A stretch of 19,847 nt of DNA from Bacillota bacterium (GCA_023394255.1 JAEXAZ010000121.1:1-19847), one strand, 5' to 3'; numbered from the stretch's first letter, positions 7,614 through 14,611 are shown. Made by a program: numbers and translations. Notes: generated from the letters alone by a model not told the origin.

Positions 7614-7907
7614 ATGCAGCAGACGAATTTAATTTCAAAAAATATTATGGAAGACTTGGTGGACGACAGGCTGGACGAATTAATGAAATTTTCGGGCGTT
7701 TGCTGCTGCGAACGCTGCCGCGCAGATGTGCGGACGCTTTCCCTCAATTCGCTGCCAGCGAGATATGTCATGAGCACAAGTGGGGATGTCTATGTCCGGT
7801 TTCAATCGCTGGAACCTCAAATACAGGCTGATATTGTAACCGCGGTTATGAACGCAATTGAGGTCGTGCGCGCCAATCCAAGGCATGACAAATATTTTTG
7901 CTATTAG
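7614..7907 (+). CDS. ComFB-family protein (late competence development)
   Basis: 97 aa. The family core is clear: ISKNIMEDLVDDRLDELM, then a CCCERCRADVRTL cysteine cluster, SLNSLPARYV, and a C-terminal helix ending AIEVVRANPRH. ComFB proteins are small, with a cysteine motif that suggests metal binding; in B. subtilis comFB lies in the comF operon, but its biochemical role is unclear. The ATG at 7614 has AGAGGTG six bases upstream; an upstream GTG at 7605 is less likely. It lies 200 bases after the recombinase and is closed by its own terminator. The preceding intergenic stretch (7411-7613) shows no gene I can support. Confidence 0.88.
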   Translation: MQQTNLISKNIMEDLVDDRLDELMKFSGVCCCERCRADVRTLSLNSLPARYVMSTSGDVYVRFQSLEPQIQADIVTAVMNAIEVVRANPRHDKYFCY

Positions 7908-7930
7908 GATGAACTCCTAAGCGCCGGATA

Positions 7931-7968
7931 ACACAGCAGAGCGCCGTTGGCGTTCTGCTGTGTTTTTT
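7931..7968 (+). terminator. Intrinsic terminator after the ComFB-family gene
   Basis: ACACAGCAGAGCGC (7931-7944) pairs with GCGTTCTGCTGTGT (7950-7963) with one wobble and a 5-base loop, followed by a T-run to 7968. Confidence 0.92.
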
Positions 7969-8149
7969 CGTAACAATCAGGTTGCCGGCCGGCATGATTT
8001 TGCCGGATTGCATCATAATAAGACAGACAGCGGATCTCATTCGCCAATATTTTCTAAAAAAGAATTTTTCGTGGTATTTACAACGGATTTTATCGTTTAA
8101 ATCCGGTATGATACAAACAGAAAGAATCTTAGCAATAGGGAGGATTCCA

Positions 8150-8503
8150 ATGGAAACTATTTTTTTAAAAAATCTGGACAGGGAAACCATACTGAAGCTG
8201 CCGGAACAGGTGAGTTTTCTGCCGGGCCAGATTGTGAGCAAGACACTTGCACAAAATTCCGCAGTCAGCCTCACATTGTTTGCCTTTGACAGCGGAGAAG
8301 AAATCAGCACGCATGAGTCCCATGGGGACGCGCTCGCAATTGCTTTGGAGGGCGCGGGTGAAATTACGATTGACGGCAAAAAACAAACGCTTCAGGCGGG
8401 CGAATCGATTGTGATGCCGGCAAACCATCCGCACGCGGTATTTGCACCCGAACCTTTCAAAATGTTTTTGATTGTGGTGTTCCCACAGCATAGAACAGAA
8501 TAG
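8150..8503 (+). CDS. Small cupin-domain protein
   Basis: Single conserved beta-barrel cupin of 117 aa. The first cupin motif is ISTHESHGDALAIALEGAGE and the second is MPANHPHAVFAPEPFK, with candidate metal-binding histidines in HESH and HPHA. The start at 8150 is set by GGGAGG (8138-8143); an upstream in-frame ATG at 7982 would add 56 residues overlapping the previous terminator zone and has no support. A TATGAT at 8107-8112 could be the -10 of its promoter, but no good -35 is seen. Its substrate cannot be told from the sequence. The ferredoxin gene follows 15 bases after its stop, suggesting co-transcription. Confidence 0.9.
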   Translation: METIFLKNLDRETILKLPEQVSFLPGQIVSKTLAQNSAVSLTLFAFDSGEEISTHESHGDALAIALEGAGEITIDGKKQTLQAGESIVMPANHPHAVFAPEPFKMFLIVVFPQHRTE

Positions 8504-8518
8504 AAAGGAGCCCTGAAA

Positions 8519-8707
8519 ATGAAAGTGACCATTGACAGAAACGGATGTATCGGATGCGGCCTTTGTGCCGGCATCTGTCCGGAGGTGTTTTGCATGGCGG
8601 AGGACAATTTGGCACAGGTGTGCGGCGACGTGACCGGGGAGACCCGGGACGGCGTCCGGGAGGCAAAAGAAAGCTGCCCTGTCGGCGTAATTGATGTGGA
8701 AGAATAA
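8519..8707 (+). CDS. Single-cluster [4Fe-4S] ferredoxin
   Basis: 62-aa electron carrier. Cluster ligands are C10, C13 and C16 in CIGCGLCAGICP and the distant C52 in ESCPVGVI. Only one complete ligand set is present, so it carries one cluster, unlike the two-cluster clostridial ferredoxin. The C-terminal half is acidic and ends IDVEE. AAAGGAG precedes the ATG. It is next to the cupin and upstream of a rubredoxin, so the element carries two small redox carriers. Partner enzymes are not in the window. Confidence 0.94.
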   Translation: MKVTIDRNGCIGCGLCAGICPEVFCMAEDNLAQVCGDVTGETRDGVREAKESCPVGVIDVEE

Positions 8708-8728
8708 AAATCTTTCCGGGAAAAACAG

Positions 8729-9733
8729 TTACATAAAAGCAGGTTTTGATTTCAAATAGATCAAAGGCTTTTTTGGAAAATAGTAGAAATTAAAATCGAT
8801 TAATGTTATAATATAAAAAAGTTTCAGCGGCATACTACCAAGGTCTGCAAACTTTTTACTGCTGCTTGAAAGCGGCGGGAGCAAAGGCCGGTTCGTAACG
8901 GTTCGGCAAAAAGCCCCGACGGATCGGCTCAGAGTGAAATGAAAAAGAAAGTGGAGGAATCGGAACATGAAAAAGTATGTATGCACAGTCTGTGGATATG
9001 AGTATGATGAGGCTTTGGGAGATCCGGACAACGGGATAGCTCCCGGGACAAAATGGGAAGACCTCCCGGATGATTTTGTCTGCCCGGTTTGCGGCGCCGG
9101 CAAGGATTTATTTGAGGAGCAGTAATCTTTCCAGCTGTTTCGGAAAATCAACAGGAGCTCTCCGGGTTTGCGGGGGGCTCCTGTTTTGTTTCCATCCGCA
9201 CGGTTTGGTTCCCCGAAACGTTGGAAATGTACGACTTCACGTTCACGCAGGAATTTAATCGGGTCGCGGACATCGGAGTCATCAATCAGGCGGAGTATGT
9301 TGTCGTAAGACAAACGGGCTTTTTGCTCGGCGGCGAGATCTTCGGACAGGTCGGCAATTGTATCGCCTGCCACCTGAAGCGTACCGGCCGAAAACGGAAC
9401 GCCTGACGCGCCCTGGGGATATACCCCGGTGGTGTGGTCGACAAAATAAACGTCGAATCCGCTTTTTTTAATTTCACTCATGGACAGGCTGCGGGTCAGC
9501 TGGTACAGGATGGCGGAAATCATTTCGATATGACCGAGCTCTTCGGTTCCTATATCAGTCAGCATAGCTTTTACCTGCGCGTAGGGCATGCTATAACGCT
9601 GCTGAAGATAGCGGGTGGCAGCGCCGAGTTCCCCGTCCGGACCGCCAAGCTGGCTGATGATCACACGGGCAAGCGCCGGATTGGGGGTTTTGATTTTGAC
9701 AGGATACTCCAGTTTTTTTTCATATTGCCACAT
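8729..9733 (-). CDS. cotJC: CotJC N-terminal segment, interrupted after residue 175
   Basis: Mn-catalase-like spore coat protein of the cotJABC operon. Residues 1-175 (9733 to 9209) are CotJC. Putative di-manganese ligands are E35 (GELGAA), E65 and H68 (TEELGHIEM), E136 (AAEQKAR) and H169 (VVHFQRF). The sequence stops matching at QRFGE-175, exactly at the element boundary. From 9208 the frame runs on by chance into the element, antisense to the rubredoxin gene, to a stop at 8729, and ends in residues unlike any CotJC. The normal last part is at 5628-4828. In unexcised DNA the ligands are present but the C-terminal region is missing. The ATG at 9733 has GGAGG nine bases upstream, inside the end of cotJB. 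Confidence 0.9.
   Translation of the reverse strand: MWQYEKKLEYPVKIKTPNPALARVIISQLGGPDGELGAATRYLQQRYSMPYAQVKAMLTDIGTEELGHIEMISAILYQLTRSLSMSEIKKSGFDVYFVDHTTGVYPQGASGVPFSAGTLQVAGDTIADLSEDLAAEQKARLSYDNILRLIDDSDVRDPIKFLREREVVHFQRFGEPNRADGNKTGAPRKPGELLLIFRNSWKDYCSSNKSLPAPQTGQTKSSGRSSHFVPGAIPLSGSPKASSYSYPQTVHTYFFMFRFLHFLFHFTLSRSVGAFCRTVTNRPLLPPLSSSSKKFADLGSMPLKLFYIITLIDFNFYYFPKKPLIYLKSKPAFM
8784..8812 (+). promoter_or_regulatory. Likely sigma-A promoter upstream of rubredoxin
   Basis: TAGAAA (8784-8789), 17-bp spacer, TATAAT (8807-8812) in an AT-rich stretch. About 150 bases of leader follow before the rubredoxin ATG. The leader contains short stems (for example GCTGCTT-GAAA-GCGGC and a GGTTCG direct repeat) that I cannot assign to a known riboswitch. 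Confidence 0.6.
8967..9125 (+). CDS. Rubredoxin
   Basis: 52-aa mononuclear iron electron carrier. The four iron ligands are C6 and C9 (YVCTVCGYEYD) and C39 and C42 (FVCPVCGAGKD). The PDNGIAPGTKWEDLP core is typical of rubredoxins. GTGGAGG precedes the ATG at 8967. It has its own promoter and terminator and is the last gene before the right edge of the cotJC element. In anaerobes rubredoxins usually feed oxygen- or peroxide-reducing enzymes; none is next to it here. Confidence 0.96.
   Translation: MKKYVCTVCGYEYDEALGDPDNGIAPGTKWEDLPDDFVCPVCGAGKDLFEEQ
9150..9187 (+). terminator. Intrinsic terminator after rubredoxin, at the element edge
   Basis: ACAGGAGCTCTCCG pairs with CGGGGGGCTCCTGT (two wobbles, about 6-base loop) followed by TTTT. 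It ends two bases before the right attachment arm, so element transcription stops before reaching cotJC. Confidence 0.88.
9189..9214. other. Right attachment junction of the cotJC element
   Basis: The element-side arm TTTCCATCCGCACGGTTTGG (9189-9208) is the inverted partner of 5635-5652. The crossover repeat TTCCCC is at 9209-9214. CotJC coding sequence resumes directly outside. Confidence 0.82.
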
Positions 9734-9739
9734 AATGTA

Positions 9740-9991
9740 CTACGCCTCCAGTTCCCAAGGCCAGGGATTGTTGACCCAGGTCCAGTAATTTGAATTTTTG
9801 TTGCCGTGCATATGAATGGGACCGTACAGTGATTGATAGCGTTCCATTGCCTCGTGATGAAGGTGATGATGTTTTTCAAAGTACGCCAGCGCATTTTTGC
9901 AGGTTGGATGACTGTCGAGATAAAGCCCCACATCTGTGAGGGCGAACTCGTACATCTGAATTTGTTTTAATAATTGATCACGCTCAGACAC
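9740..9991 (-). CDS. cotJB: Spore coat protein CotJB
   Basis: 83-aa coat component made in the mother cell and needed with CotJA and CotJC. Family features visible are the N-terminal helix RDQLLKQIQMYEFALTDVGL, YLDSHPTCKNALAYF, the His-rich KHHHLHHEAMERYQ, and the Trp-rich end WTWVNNPWPWELEA. It starts with GTG at 9991, with AGGGGG about 9-10 bases upstream, and its first codons overlap the cotJA stop. Six bases separate it from cotJC. It is intact. Confidence 0.95.
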   Translation of the reverse strand: MSERDQLLKQIQMYEFALTDVGLYLDSHPTCKNALAYFEKHHHLHHEAMERYQSLYGPIHMHGNKNSNYWTWVNNPWPWELEA

Positions 9992-10184
9992 GCAGACACG
10001 CCCCCTCTAAAAACGGTTTGTTGAGGCCGGGGAAAATCGTTCCATAATGGAAGCCCGCCTCCAGCTCATAAGTGCCTTCCCACTCCTGCATAGGGGAATA
10101 CACCATGGCCAGAGCAGGCATTACGGATGAACAATTCGGCGCAACGGAATTTGCTGCCGCAATTGCCTCTGAATTCAGCTCCAT
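9984..10184 (-). CDS. cotJA: Spore coat associated protein CotJA
   Basis: 66-aa first gene of the cotJ operon. It shows the family's LAMVYSPMQEWEGTYELEAG followed by FHYGTIFPGLNKPFLEG. The ATG at 10184 is fixed by AAAGGAG seven bases upstream; an upstream start at 10238 has no ribosome site. Its end overlaps the cotJB start. In B. subtilis CotJA, CotJB and CotJC assemble together in the inner coat layers under sigma-E control. Confidence 0.94.
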   Translation of the reverse strand: MELNSEAIAAANSVAPNCSSVMPALAMVYSPMQEWEGTYELEAGFHYGTIFPGLNKPFLEGACLRV

Positions 10185-10552
10185 ATGCGAAAACTCCTTT
10201 ATTAAACAATATAGGGGCGGTGCCCCTCTCATCCCCATAGTATGAGCGTGTGTTTAAATGGTTCGCGGCCGGTTCCTTCGGGCGGCAGGCCAAATCAATA
10301 AAAAATAAAAAATTCCATAAGATTCCTATTGTTTCGTACATACTTTCCACATAAATCCGATTTTGTCAGTCAATAATAACCTTGCAGTGACTGGAACGCA
10401 GCCCGAAACCACATCACAGATAATTTATGTGCGGCGAGGTGCAAAGTCAAATATAAATAAGTTTCGTTTGGGGTGTATTTTCGCTGCCGCCATTCAGGAT
10501 GGTGGCGGACGCTGTGTTTCAACACCAAGCAGAAGGAAGGAGGACAATTCTG
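10185..10552. promoter_or_regulatory. Divergent intergenic region cotJA / spoVT
   Basis: No gene is seen. On the - strand CATACTAT (10244-10237) matches the sigma-E -10 consensus at 7 of 8 positions and lies about 50 bases before cotJA. Its -35 is weak (AACCATT around 10263-10257, spacing 12). A GGGGC-GGT-GCCCC hairpin lies at about 10214-10226. I could not find a convincing sigma-G promoter for spoVT. Confidence 0.45.
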
Positions 10553-11092
10553 ATGAAAGCCACAGGAATTGTGAGGCGCATCGACGATCTCGGGCGCGTG
10601 GTTATCCCGAAAGAAATTCGCCGCACTATGCGCATAAGGGAGGGCGACCCTCTTGAAATATATACGGATAATGACGGTGAGGTAATTTTTAAAAAATATT
10701 CTCCAATCGGCGAGCTGTCGTCCTTTGCGTCCCAATATGCGGAAGTGCTCAATAAGGTCGGGGGTTATCCGGTGGTTGTTTGTGACCGCGACCATGTAAT
10801 CAGCGTTGCCGGTATTCCCAAAAAAGAGCTGCTGGAACGCAGAGTCTCTCCCGCGCTGGAAGAAATGATGGAACAGCGCCGCAACTTTGCGATTGCGGGG
10901 GACGGCAAGAGAATGCAGCCGGTAGAAGGCGTTGACAGGTTTGCCCTTGTGGTGGCGCCGATTATTGCAGCCGGAGATGTTTGCGGAAGTCTGATGTTTA
11001 TAGCGGGGGACAATCCTGTATCTGCTACTGATACGGAGATAAAATTGATTCAGGTGGGCGCCGCATTCCTCGGAAAACAGATGGAGGAATGA
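10553..11092 (+). CDS. spoVT: Stage V sporulation transcription factor SpoVT
   Basis: Forespore regulator that adjusts sigma-G-dependent genes. The N-terminal AbrB-type swapped-hairpin DNA-binding domain reads MKATGIVRRIDDLGRVVIPK then EIRRTMRIREGDPLEIY (about 1-50). The C-terminal GAF-like domain spans about 56-179. Length 179 aa compares with 178 in B. subtilis. The ATG at 10553 follows AAGGAGG; an upstream in-frame start at 10499 would add 18 residues outside the AbrB fold. The stop overlaps the next small gene. Confidence 0.96.
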   Translation: MKATGIVRRIDDLGRVVIPKEIRRTMRIREGDPLEIYTDNDGEVIFKKYSPIGELSSFASQYAEVLNKVGGYPVVVCDRDHVISVAGIPKKELLERRVSPALEEMMEQRRNFAIAGDGKRMQPVEGVDRFALVVAPIIAAGDVCGSLMFIAGDNPVSATDTEIKLIQVGAAFLGKQMEE

Positions 11093-11094
11093 TG

Positions 11095-11280
11095 ATGCCT
11101 TCCAAAGACAAAAGGAAAGATCGGGATCAGGCGGTTTCGGAGGGCTTGATCTCCCGTGTAAGCAGGGCGGCGGAAAAGGTAATCGCTGTTCCGCCCAGCC
11201 GAAGCGATCCGCAGGGCAGTTATACGGGGCGTCCGGTTGAGATGGGGGAAATCCCTGTTCAGGATGCCGACGATTTATAA
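11095..11280 (+). CDS. Small conserved-looking protein after spoVT, unknown function
   Basis: 61 aa with a basic N-terminus (PSKDKRKDRDQ), a short helical stretch (LISRVSRAAEKVIAV), then DPQGSYTGRP and an acidic end PVQDADDL. Three ATGs in a row (11089, 11092, 11095) overlap the spoVT stop. GGAGG at 11083-11087 is best spaced for 11095. It has no signal peptide or membrane segment. Tight coupling to spoVT suggests co-expression in the forespore; its function is unknown. Confidence 0.78.
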   Translation: MPSKDKRKDRDQAVSEGLISRVSRAAEKVIAVPPSRSDPQGSYTGRPVEMGEIPVQDADDL

Positions 11281-11324
11281 AACAGGCAGGAAGAGCAAAA
11301 ACATGCTTTTCCTGCCTGTTTTTG
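11279..11324 (+). terminator. Intrinsic terminator of the spoVT operon
   Basis: AAAACAGGCAGGAAGAGC (11279-11296) pairs with GCTTTTCCTGCCTGTTTT (11305-11322) over 18 positions with one wobble and an 8-base loop, ending in T. Confidence 0.93.
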
Positions 11325-11477
11325 TATCAATAGCCCGCCGGCGGCATTTGCAGGCAAAAACCGGCATAAATTGAATGGAAAAGTTGTTTTTGCTGTTCTG
11401 ACAGCTCCAAGTCCCGGAATCAGAATGCCCGTTTCCCGATTTCAGGGGCAAACATGGCCGGGAAGCGCGTCAGACCG

Positions 11478-11506
11478 GCATATTGAGGCGAGGCTTGGCA
11501 TATAGT
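11478..11506 (+). promoter_or_regulatory. Sigma-E-type promoter of the SPOCS-spoIVA operon
   Basis: GCATATT (11478-11484) fits KMATATT perfectly. A 14-bp spacer and CATATAGT (11499-11506) follow, 6 of 8 to CATACAMT. It lies about 30 bases before the first gene of the operon, as expected for mother-cell expression of spoIVA. Confidence 0.75.
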
Positions 11507-11538
11507 GATGATAGCTAACAGAAGGAGAGGGTCGAACT

Positions 11539-13071
11539 ATGGATCTGAATTTGCAAAAACAGACGGTATGCACCAGCGAAGTGATATACGACGGCGTGAC
11601 AGAGCAACCGTTGGAGTGCGACGTGTTGCTGCCGGATTACTGCCCTGATATTTCAAAAATTCTGCGCTGTGAGGTCGTCCCTTCGCTGCTGTCCCATGTG
11701 GTCAGCGGCGATAAACTGTCCATTGACGGAATGGCGGTGGCACATCTTTATTACCTGAGCGAAGACGGCTGCATCCGGCATGCCGAATATAAGATTCCGT
11801 ATACAAAGGTGATTGAGCTCAGGACAGCGCCGCAAAATCCCACTGCAACCATCGGCCAGACGGTGGATTATTTCAACTGCCGGGCGGTCAGCCCCCGCCG
11901 GCTGGATATGCGCGGGGCTGTCAGCGTAAACGTGCGGGTCTCCAGCCAGTTGGAGGAGCAGGTGGTCTGCGGGGGCAACGAGGCCGGGCTCCAGTTGTGC
12001 CGGGAAGCTGTGGAAAACACAAGGGTGCTTCCGCAGGCTGTCCGCCAGACAACCATTCGTGAAGAAATGGAGCTGGGAAACGGGAAACCGGCCGTGGGCA
12101 ATGTCATTCGCTATTCCGCTTCCGCGGATGTGGACGATTTCAAAGTGATTTCCGGGAAGCTGGTTACCAAAGGAGAGGCCAACGTAAAGATTATCTATCA
12201 GAGCGAAGAGGACGCGAAAAAACTGGAAGTCATGGAATATGCGCTCCCGGTCAGCCAGATTGTTGATATGGAGGGGGTGGATGAAGACTGCAACTGCAAC
12301 GTTTGGTATGATGTATGCGGTGTGGACATCACCCCTAAGCAGAATGCGGACGGAGAAAACCGGGCATTTTCGGTGGAACTGGTTTTGAACGCCTGCGCGA
12401 CCGCAAACCGGAAGACCAACGTGGAGGCGGTGACCGACTGCTATTCCACGCAATATGAATGCAAACAATCCCAAAAACAGATTCCTTTCCTCAAATTGCT
12501 GAATATGGTGGACGAAAACCATATGTATAAGGAAACCCTGGACCTTCCGCCGAATGTCAAAAGCATCATAGACCTTTGGTGCGTTCCGGGCGCGGTGAAC
12601 ACCAGGGTGGAACCGGACGGCGTGGTCGTGACAGGGAAACTGAATGTGTGCATGTTCGTCTATGAAGACGACGACAATATTGCTTATTTTGAGCAGATGC
12701 GCGAATACAATCAGCGGATCCCGAACAATGATTTATCCGGTACGATACAGTTTGTGCCGGTGGTGCGGGTTGGGACGGCAACCTTTACCCTGTCCGGCCA
12801 TGATAAGCTGGAGGTGCGCTGCGCCGCCAGAATCCGCGGCGGCATTTACAGCCTCAACCGTAAAAAGGTCATCAGCGACATCGCGGTGGATGAGTCCCGT
12901 CCAAAAACAAGACAGGAGAATGTGCTGTACCTTTATTACGCATCGGAGCAGGAGCCTGTCTGGGATATCGCCAAGCGGTACAATACCTCCGTGAATGCGA
13001 TTCAGGCGGAAAACCAGCTTGAGGACAGCGTTCTGAGCGGCAAAGCCATGCTGCTCATTCCGATGAAATAG
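11539..13071 (+). CDS. SPOCS (DUF3794) and LysM domain protein
   Basis: 510-aa protein found in sporulating clostridia. The N-terminus is a DUF3794/SPOCS domain, with DVLLPDYCPDISKILRCE near residue 28 and GDKLSIDGMAVAHLYYL. Two further related domains appear, around KLVTKGEANVKIIYQSE (about 210) and VVTGKLNVCMFVYED (about 355). A C-terminal LysM, EPVWDIAKRYNTSVNAIQAE to LLIPMK (about 465-510), should bind peptidoglycan or related glycan. There is no signal peptide, consistent with a cytoplasmic mother-cell protein deposited on the forespore. AAGGAGAGGG precedes the ATG. The spoIVA gene starts 21 bases after its stop, so the two share the sigma-E-type promoter. Confidence 0.9.
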   Translation: MDLNLQKQTVCTSEVIYDGVTEQPLECDVLLPDYCPDISKILRCEVVPSLLSHVVSGDKLSIDGMAVAHLYYLSEDGCIRHAEYKIPYTKVIELRTAPQNPTATIGQTVDYFNCRAVSPRRLDMRGAVSVNVRVSSQLEEQVVCGGNEAGLQLCREAVENTRVLPQAVRQTTIREEMELGNGKPAVGNVIRYSASADVDDFKVISGKLVTKGEANVKIIYQSEEDAKKLEVMEYALPVSQIVDMEGVDEDCNCNVWYDVCGVDITPKQNADGENRAFSVELVLNACATANRKTNVEAVTDCYSTQYECKQSQKQIPFLKLLNMVDENHMYKETLDLPPNVKSIIDLWCVPGAVNTRVEPDGVVVTGKLNVCMFVYEDDDNIAYFEQMREYNQRIPNNDLSGTIQFVPVVRVGTATFTLSGHDKLEVRCAARIRGGIYSLNRKKVISDIAVDESRPKTRQENVLYLYYASEQEPVWDIAKRYNTSVNAIQAENQLEDSVLSGKAMLLIPMK

Positions 13072-13092
13072 TCAGCGAAAGGGGAGAGGACA

Positions 13093-14334
13093 ATGGAAGC
13101 GCAGAGCATTTATCAAAACATCGCCAAGCGAACGGGCGGTGATATTTATATCGGTGTTGTGGGGCCGGTGCGTACGGGAAAATCCACTTTTATCAAACGG
13201 TTTATGGAAACGCTGGTTATTCCCAATATCGGCAGCGAGTATGTCCGCGAACGCGCAACCGATGAGCTGCCTCAGTCGTCAGCCGGCCGGACCATCATGA
13301 CCACGGAACCCAAATTCATTCCGGAAGAAGCGGTCAAGGTTTCGCTGGCGGACAACGCCGCGTTCAACGTCCGGATGATCGACTGCGTGGGGTATATTGT
13401 TCCCAGCTCGCTTGGCTATATTGAGAATAACGCGCCCAGAATGGTCATGACGCCGTGGTTTGAAAAGGAAATCCCGTTTAACATGGCGGCGGAAGTCGGA
13501 ACGCAGAAGGTCATCAATGAGCACAGCACGATCGGGCTGGTCGTAACCACGGACGGCAGCATCAGCGATATCCCGCGCCCGGAATATGAAGAAGCCGAGC
13601 AGCGTGTTATTCAGGAACTGCAGCAGATCAATAAGCCGTTCATTGTGCTGCTCAACTGTGTGGACCCCAATACGCCGTATGCGCAGCAGATGCGCACGGA
13701 AATGGAAAACAAATATCAGGTACCCGTTGCCGCCGTAAACTGCATGGAACTGACCGAAGAGGACATCCGGGTGATTTTGAAGGATGTGCTGTTCCAGTTC
13801 CCGGTGCGCGAGGTCGCTGTGAATCTTCCGGGCTGGGTTACGGCTCTTGCCCCTGACCATTGGCTGCATACGGCACTTTATAACTCCATCCGGGACGCCG
13901 CCGAACCTGTGGAGCATATCGGCCAGCTGAAAAACCAGATGGAGAATCTGGCCAACTGCGAATATGTAAACCGCGTGGAAGTCAATTCCATTGATCTGGG
14001 GACCGGCTGTGCGAAGGCTGTCGTGGAAGTGAAAAACGGCCTGTTTTATAAGATACTGGGAGAAGAGACCGGCCTTAATATTCCGGATGAAAACGCGCTC
14101 ATGCCCTGTATGGTGGAGCTTGCGGGAATTAAGCGGGAATATGATAAAGTAAAATGCGCGCTGGACGAAGTCGCGGCGACCGGCTACGGAATTGTCATGC
14201 CGTCGCTTGAGGAGCTCGCGCTCGAGGAGCCCGAAATTGTAAAGCAGGGCGGCCGCTACGGGGTCCGCCTCAAGGCTTCCGCACCTTCTATACATATCAT
14301 ATGTATCAAACAGAAATATAGAACCGCGGCGTAA
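13093..14334 (+). CDS. spoIVA: SpoIVA N-terminal segment, interrupted after residue 399
   Basis: Coat morphogenetic ATPase that polymerises on the forespore surface. Walker A GPVRTGKST has Lys30, sensor threonines T70/T71 lie in MTTEPKF, and Walker B D97 lies in IDCVGY; all three positions have the same numbers as in B. subtilis. The match runs to GVRLKASAPSIH, then breaks at the element edge (14290). The frame adds about 14 unrelated residues (after SIHI: ICIKQKYRTAA) and stops at 14334. The missing C-terminal 93 residues, needed in B. subtilis for SpoVM-dependent localisation, are at 19471-19752. GGGGAGAGG precedes the ATG. In unexcised DNA the product is 413 aa and presumably not functional. 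Confidence 0.95.
   Translation: MEAQSIYQNIAKRTGGDIYIGVVGPVRTGKSTFIKRFMETLVIPNIGSEYVRERATDELPQSSAGRTIMTTEPKFIPEEAVKVSLADNAAFNVRMIDCVGYIVPSSLGYIENNAPRMVMTPWFEKEIPFNMAAEVGTQKVINEHSTIGLVVTTDGSISDIPRPEYEEAEQRVIQELQQINKPFIVLLNCVDPNTPYAQQMRTEMENKYQVPVAAVNCMELTEEDIRVILKDVLFQFPVREVAVNLPGWVTALAPDHWLHTALYNSIRDAAEPVEHIGQLKNQMENLANCEYVNRVEVNSIDLGTGCAKAVVEVKNGLFYKILGEETGLNIPDENALMPCMVELAGIKREYDKVKCALDEVAATGYGIVMPSLEELALEEPEIVKQGGRYGVRLKASAPSIHIICIKQKYRTAA
14290..14315. other. Left attachment junction of the spoIVA element
   Basis: The crossover repeat ATACATAT (14290-14297) is followed by the element-side arm CATATGTATCAAACAGAA (14298-14315). This arm is an inverted near-copy of 19453-19470. In the combined 44-bp dyad 19 of 21 position pairs are complementary, centred on the dinucleotide CA (14293-14294). 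Confidence 0.88.
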
Positions 14335-14386
14335 AAGAAATTCTAAATTCCGTCCGGCCTGAATAAGCTGAAACCGGGTGAGGAAA

Positions 14387-14581
14387 ATGAATGACCGCAA
14401 GAAAGAGGACCTGTCGGGTCTCGAAACAGAAATCAAGCTGCTGATCAATCAAAGGCTGTATGAAAAAAAAATCATCTCTTCCGAACTGTTCGAACAGGCA
14501 AAGGCGCTGATTCTAAAACCGGCAAAAAACAGAGGTTCGGCAATGGGAGGGAGATCAGGAATGGAAACAAAAAACTATTGA
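14387..14581 (+). CDS. 64-aa protein just inside the spoIVA element; candidate excision factor
   Basis: Starts MNDRKKEDLSGLETEIKLLI and continues NQRLYEKKIISSELFEQAKA, a charged helical protein resembling short SHOCT-like segments, with a Gly/Lys-rich end. GGGTG lies six bases before the ATG at 14387, with GAGG closer in. It begins 52 bases after the premature spoIVA stop with no terminator between, so it should be co-transcribed with spoIVA from the sigma-E-type promoter. A role as recombination directionality factor is a guess from size, position and expected timing. Its last codons overlap the -35 of the ilvD promoter. Confidence 0.65.
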   Translation: MNDRKKEDLSGLETEIKLLINQRLYEKKIISSELFEQAKALILKPAKNRGSAMGGRSGMETKNY

Positions 14582-14605
14582 CAAAAACTAAAAAAGCGCT
14601 ATACT
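14578..14605 (+). promoter_or_regulatory. Sigma-A promoter of T-box/ilvD
   Basis: TTGACA (14578-14583), 16-bp spacer, TATACT (14600-14605). It gives a transcript start near 14612, immediately before the T-box leader. Confidence 0.85.
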
Positions 14606-14611
14606 TATAAA

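Larger units (their letters stand above)
5629..9208 (+). mobile_element. Skin-like excisable element interrupting cotJC (3,580 bp)
   Basis: It lies between the two halves of cotJC and is bounded by a 6-bp direct repeat (5629-5634, 9209-9214). Its removal shifts the frame so that cotJC reads ...QRFGE-ALRITQ..., the family sequence. Contents, all on the + strand and antisense to cotJC, are a 57-aa protein, a large serine recombinase, a ComFB-family protein, a cupin, a ferredoxin and a rubredoxin. There are no phage structural or replication genes. The nearest precedents are the sigK skin element and other elements that interrupt sporulation genes. Excision itself is inferred, not seen. Confidence 0.88.

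Noticed and set aside
8820..8960. Riboswitch in the rubredoxin leader
   Set aside because: Short stems exist, but I could not match them to any riboswitch class I know.
8729..9208. A novel 160-residue C-terminal domain of CotJC
   Set aside because: This stretch is antisense to the rubredoxin gene and its promoter region, has no resemblance to CotJC, and begins exactly at the element edge. It is chance read-through.
14291..14301. Alternative crossover repeat TACATATCATA shared by the two spoIVA junctions (also at 19463-19473)
   Set aside because: It also restores the frame but leaves three extra residues relative to the family, and its dyad has an odd centre. ATACATAT gives exact family length and an even 2-bp centre.
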